A program made the translations under genes and the position numbers. The notes under the pieces were generated by a model. That model was given only the letters and a program-made list of their open reading frames with translations, had not been told where the DNA came from and ran no database searches. From Myxococcales bacterium (GTDB taxonomy: Bacteria; Myxococcota; Polyangia; Fen-1088), in the NCBI GenBank assembly GCA_003153875.1, contig PMBY01000451.1:33077-40974 (forward strand): a stretch of 7,898 nucleotides of DNA, in the 5' to 3' direction. Positions 5,093 through 7,898 of this stretch are shown piece after piece (the stretch's first letter is position 1; each line of letters starts with the position of its first letter).

Positions 5093-6452
5093 GGATGAGC
5101 CCCTGGCGTACGGCGCGCGACGGCCTGCCCTTGGCGGGTTTGGCGTTGTCGGCATTGCCCGCGGGATGTGGACGAGCGGATGGGTGAACCGGATGAGGAA
5201 CAGCAGGTGTCGGCGTCGGCTCGCGGTCGATGCCGCTCGCTTCACTCTTGGCCGGCAGCGGCTCGGGAGTGGTTGGCGGCACCAACGCTGGCATCGTCGC
5301 GCTTTGCGCAGGCGATTGGACCGGAGCAGTCACCTGCGCTTTTCCACCACGCAGCGCCAGCCAAAGCCCCAGCGCTGCCAATACCACCGCCGCCGAAACC
5401 AGCACCAAGCGTGTGTATTTTTTCGGCACCTCTCCCTTGGTTTCCTCCGAGCCAGCGAGCAAAGTTGGCAGTCCGGTCGCGAACCCCTTCTTCGTCGCGG
5501 CTGAAGCTTCGTCAGTTCGACGGAAGGGCGCCTGCATCGCGGTGACCACCCCGCCCACCACGGCCGCGTCCTTGAGGCGCAGACCAAGTTCCGCGGCGCT
5601 CGCCGGACGATTGGCTGGATTCTTGTCCAGACAGGATAGCAGCAGGCTCTCCATTCCAGGCGAAATGGCCGCGAACTCGCCAGGTCTGGGCGGCGCCTTG
5701 GTGAGATGGGCCGACATGATCTCTGCCACCGACCCATCGTCGAAAGGCAGGCGGCCACAAAAGATCTGAAACATGATCACGCCGAGCGAATACACATCGG
5801 TCCGATGATCCACGCCCCGACCGGTGCACTGTTCGGGCGACATGTACTGCGGCGTGCCCATGATGGTGCCGGTCTTGGTGATGTTGGTGGCGGCCTCGGG
5901 CTCAACCAGCTTGGCGATGCCGAAGTCGAGAACCTTCATGAACGGCTCGCCGTGTTTGGGCCGCGCAATCCACAGATTCTCCGGCTTCAGGTCGCGGTGA
6001 ATGATGCCTTCACGGTGCGCGGCCTCGAGCGCTTCGCAAACCTGCAGAAGCAAACGCCGCGCCTCGGCAATGTCGGGCCGTCCGCGCCCCAACCACGCGG
6101 CCATGGTTTCGCCCTCGAGGAATTCCATGACGAAGTACTGGCGACCGTCGGGCAGCTGTCCGAAGGAAAAGACGTCGATGATGTTGGGGTGGCCAATCTT
6201 GTTGACGGCGCGGGCTTCGTCGAGAAATCGCTGCACCAGCCCGCCATCGCGCGAAAAGGACGCGTCGAGCACCTTGATGGCCACGCGCTTGCCAATAATC
6301 GGATGGTGGGCGGCATAGACTGCACCCATGCCGCCCCGACCCAGCTCGCGCTCGATCTGGTATTCCCCGATCTTCGTTCCTGGCTGCAAGGCCTGGTCTA
6401 CGGCACTTGCAGTAGATTGCGCTGAGAAGTTGCCGACCTTGGTTTCAGTCAC
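5076..6452 (-). CDS. Transmembrane Hanks-type (eukaryotic-like) Ser/Thr protein kinase
   Basis: A 458-residue membrane kinase that phosphorylates Ser/Thr on unknown targets. The cytoplasmic catalytic domain spans about residues 31-295 and has every key residue: Gly-rich loop GRGGMGAVY (38-46), Lys60 in VAIK, alpha-C Glu79, HRDLKPEN (152-159, catalytic Asp154, an RD kinase), DFG (176-178), and GTPQYMSPE (199-207) with Asp219 in the F helix. Four threonines at 189-196 are plausible autophosphorylation sites. A single membrane helix follows (about 348-367) after basic residues, then a Pro/Ala/Thr-rich tail predicted outside the cytoplasm (368-437). The end is basic (438-453) and finishes in QENPF. 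The tail has no PASTA or recognised sensor domain. The start is GTG 6452: an in-frame TGA lies 12 bases upstream, no ATG appears before the Gly-rich loop, and GAAGG sits nine bases before it. It is translationally coupled to the PEGA gene and lies 81 bases after gene 7. The kinase assignment is near certain; the signal is unknown. Confidence 0.96.
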   Translation of the reverse strand: MTETKVGNFSAQSTASAVDQALQPGTKIGEYQIERELGRGGMGAVYAAHHPIIGKRVAIKVLDASFSRDGGLVQRFLDEARAVNKIGHPNIIDVFSFGQLPDGRQYFVMEFLEGETMAAWLGRGRPDIAEARRLLLQVCEALEAAHREGIIHRDLKPENLWIARPKHGEPFMKVLDFGIAKLVEPEAATNITKTGTIMGTPQYMSPEQCTGRGVDHRTDVYSLGVIMFQIFCGRLPFDDGSVAEIMSAHLTKAPPRPGEFAAISPGMESLLLSCLDKNPANRPASAAELGLRLKDAAVVGGVVTAMQAPFRRTDEASAATKKGFATGLPTLLAGSEETKGEVPKKYTRLVLVSAAVVLAALGLWLALRGGKAQVTAPVQSPAQSATMPALVPPTTPEPLPAKSEASGIDREPTPTPAVPHPVHPSARPHPAGNADNAKPAKGRPSRAVRQGLIQENPF

Positions 6453-6533
6453 GGGAGATGGCCTTCAATTTGCGTCCCGTTTCCGTCCATCGAAGCGCGC
6501 CGCCTGCTTGATATTGTCTCCACTCTTGGCTGC

Positions 6534-7898
6534 CTACTGGCAGCTCGACGTAATCACACGAGTCAGGTGCTCACCGCTGCTGTACAGGGACACAGCGAAC
6601 TTGCCTGCGAAACTCGTGAGGTGCGCCTCATCTCCGGAACCAGCAGTGCCCGTCTGCTGCAGGACCGTTTGCGGGTTCCCGTGCATCGAGCCATCTCCGC
6701 TGAAATATAGGAAGCTGACGGAGCCGTCGGGGTAGAGCGCGGCAAAGCCAGCTCCGGTGCCGTCACTGCTGCCACGTGTGCTCCAGGCGCTGTTGCAGGC
6801 GAAGCCCCCTAGAAAGGCATAGGTAGCGCCGACGGGTACCCCAGCGTCGCCCGAAGGTGAGTTCGACACATATGTTGCCAGTAATGAGTTCGTCTTGGAG
6901 GAAGAAGTCCCATTATAGACGGCCACGAAACCCTGCGATGTGCCTGCTACGGCAAGAGGTAAGTTGCCACTGTTGGCTGATGGGAGGGCCACCGGACTAG
7001 CAACCTCCGCACTGAGCGGATCCAGTGCGTCGACGAAGGTCAAGAGGGGCAAGTCCGTTGCGTCGGAAGAGAAGGCAACAGCGAACGTGCTGCCCGAGAA
7101 TGCAACTTCGCCCGAACTACGGTCGTATGGATTCACAGTAGCGGATGGATTGTCTGTGGGTACGGCGCGGGTGATTCCGAGATTGGATCCGTCAGTTCCG
7201 AATCTCCCGAGCTTGATGGTCTGGTTGTTAAATACGTCGGATGCAACGAATTGACCGTTGAGCCATTGCACGTACGACTGATTGTGATTGTTCTCGGAAC
7301 CCGCAACCACGAATAGAGTGGTCTGAGTCGGGGCCAGGTTCTTGTCGAGGAACACCAGGTACGCGCCCCAATAGCCGCCATGTGTTGCGGCGCTGTATAT
7401 GATGGCGATTTCGCCGGTGGGCGCGACGGCCGCACCGTTGATGAAGATCCCCGAATCGGTAGCAGCCGTCAGCAATGGTGCAGCCGGGCCCTTGCTCGCA
7501 CCCGTGCTCGGGTCGAAGTGTTGCACGTCGATACGATTGACCATGGCGCCCGGGCCGCCGTCGGCTGAGTCAGGTCCAGCATACGCATTGAATGCGAGGA
7601 GTTCCGTGGCGGTGAGCACACCGACCCCCGATGTATAGCTGGGGTCGGAGTCGCTGGTGGCAGGGAACCTGAACTTGGTGGGGGTCTGACCAGGAGCGCA
7701 GGTGGTTCCACTGGCCCCGGCGATACCCGCATCGCGTTTGATCGATCCTGTCGCACCGCCCGAGCTTCCGCCCGTGCCGCCCGCGCCAGTTCCCGAGTCT
7801 CCGGGACTTCCGACAGGGACGTCAACGCCAGCGTCGCCGCCTCCTGAGCTGCCGCCGCCGGCCCCGGAGTCCCCGGGATTCGCGACAGCGGCGTCAAC
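6534..7898 (-). CDS. Secreted beta-propeller-like protein, probable lipoprotein (5' truncated by window)
   Basis: The reading frame is open without interruption from the right edge to TAG at 6536-6534, giving 454 visible residues. The GTG at 7619 is therefore internal and should not be taken as the start. From the edge, residues 1-52 are a Gly/Ser/Asp linker with two imperfect 24-residue repeats. After a Cys at 67 comes a long region, about 95-454, of recurring beta-strand units: FVASDVFNNQTIKLGRFGTDG, FAVAFSSDATDLPLLTFVDA, FVAVYNGTSSSKTNSLLATYV, FAALYPDGSVSFLYFSGDG and FAVSLYSSGEHL. Each pairs an aromatic-start strand with a loop and a second strand, as in beta-propeller blades. No catalytic motif is recognised. 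Gly-rich linkers like this usually follow the lipid Cys of myxobacterial lipoproteins, so a signal peptide with lipobox is expected just beyond the window. It may head the kinase/PEGA transcript, since only 81 bases separate them. The fold is inferred from pattern; the function is unknown. Confidence 0.78.
   Translation of the reverse strand, partial: VDAAVANPGDSGAGGGSSGGGDAGVDVPVGSPGDSGTGAGGTGGSSGGATGSIKRDAGIAGASGTTCAPGQTPTKFRFPATSDSDPSYTSGVGVLTATELLAFNAYAGPDSADGGPGAMVNRIDVQHFDPSTGASKGPAAPLLTAATDSGIFINGAAVAPTGEIAIIYSAATHGGYWGAYLVFLDKNLAPTQTTLFVVAGSENNHNQSYVQWLNGQFVASDVFNNQTIKLGRFGTDGSNLGITRAVPTDNPSATVNPYDRSSGEVAFSGSTFAVAFSSDATDLPLLTFVDALDPLSAEVASPVALPSANSGNLPLAVAGTSQGFVAVYNGTSSSKTNSLLATYVSNSPSGDAGVPVGATYAFLGGFACNSAWSTRGSSDGTGAGFAALYPDGSVSFLYFSGDGSMHGNPQTVLQQTGTAGSGDEAHLTSFAGKFAVSLYSSGEHLTRVITSSCQ
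7795..7898 (-). repeat. Imperfect 72-bp tandem repeat encoding Gly/Ser/Asp linker
   Basis: The 32-base segments at 7795-7826 and 7867-7898 match at 26 of 32 positions and are exactly 72 bases (24 codons) apart, keeping frame. They encode VDAAVANPGDSG and VDVPVGSPGDSG, each followed by a GGxxGGSSGG-like stretch. The second copy reaches the last base of the window, so more copies may lie beyond it. Confidence 0.75.

Noticed and set aside
4474..5187. Plus-strand open frame spanning the PEGA/kinase junction
   Set aside because: It is antisense to two well-supported genes, and its Arg/Gly/His-rich product shows no family pattern.
5706..6425. Plus-strand open frame opposite the kinase catalytic domain
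   Set aside because: The conserved kinase motifs are on the other strand; this is a mirror frame caused by strong codon bias.
6453..6533. Kinase promoter or sigma-54 site in the 81-base gap after gene 7
   Set aside because: No convincing -35/-10 pair or GG/GC -24/-12 arrangement was seen on the minus strand; the region only supplies the GAAGG before the GTG.
7617..7619. GTG as the start of the propeller-like gene
   Set aside because: The frame stays open and compositionally coherent for 93 more codons to the window edge, there is no signal peptide after the GTG, and a Gly-rich linker lies upstream.

Overview
The window looks like chromosomal DNA from a myxobacterium or close relative (Myxococcota, probably Polyangiales-like). 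The evidence is very GC-rich coding sequence, a cluster of putative lipoproteins with Gly/Ser/Asp-rich linkers, a transmembrane Hanks-type Ser/Thr kinase and a TPR-PEGA protein. This is inferred from gene content; nothing in the window is a taxonomic marker. I see no rRNA, tRNA, CRISPR array, insertion sequence or phage gene, and no gene-free stretch longer than 300 bases.

Layout from left to right. (1) 1-1326, plus: the C-terminal part of a DEAD-box RNA helicase with a DbpA-type RNA-binding domain, cut by the left edge. (2) 1364-2155, plus: a Cys-containing lipoprotein with a predicted beta-sandwich domain and an acidic tail. (3) 2174-2935, minus: a second lipoprotein with a different-looking carbohydrate-binding-like beta-sandwich, converging on gene 2 with only 18 bases between stop codons. 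(4) 3132-3479, plus: a 115-residue lipoprotein with ten cysteines after the lipid-modified one, transcribed divergently from gene 3 and preceded by a good sigma-70-like promoter. (5) 5076-3586, minus: a TPR plus triple-PEGA membrane protein. (6) 6452-5076, minus: a Ser/Thr protein kinase with one membrane segment, whose stop codon overlaps the start of gene 5. (7) 7898-6534, minus: a large secreted, beta-propeller-like protein, cut by the right edge inside an N-terminal Gly/Ser/Asp repeat linker.

The best-supported functional unit is the kinase/PEGA pair, which shares a TGATG junction and is therefore very likely co-transcribed and translationally coupled. Gene 7 lies 81 bases upstream on the same strand and may belong to the same transcript. 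Genes 2, 3, 4 and probably 7 encode exported surface proteins of unknown function. A signalling kinase sitting among several uncharacterised surface proteins suggests an envelope-sensing locus, but the link is positional only. The helicase is a housekeeping-type gene that probably marks the conserved flank of this more variable region. The most unusual non-coding signal is in the leader of gene 3, where one CTCCTC element could pair either with a decoy GAGGAG or with the true ribosome binding site.
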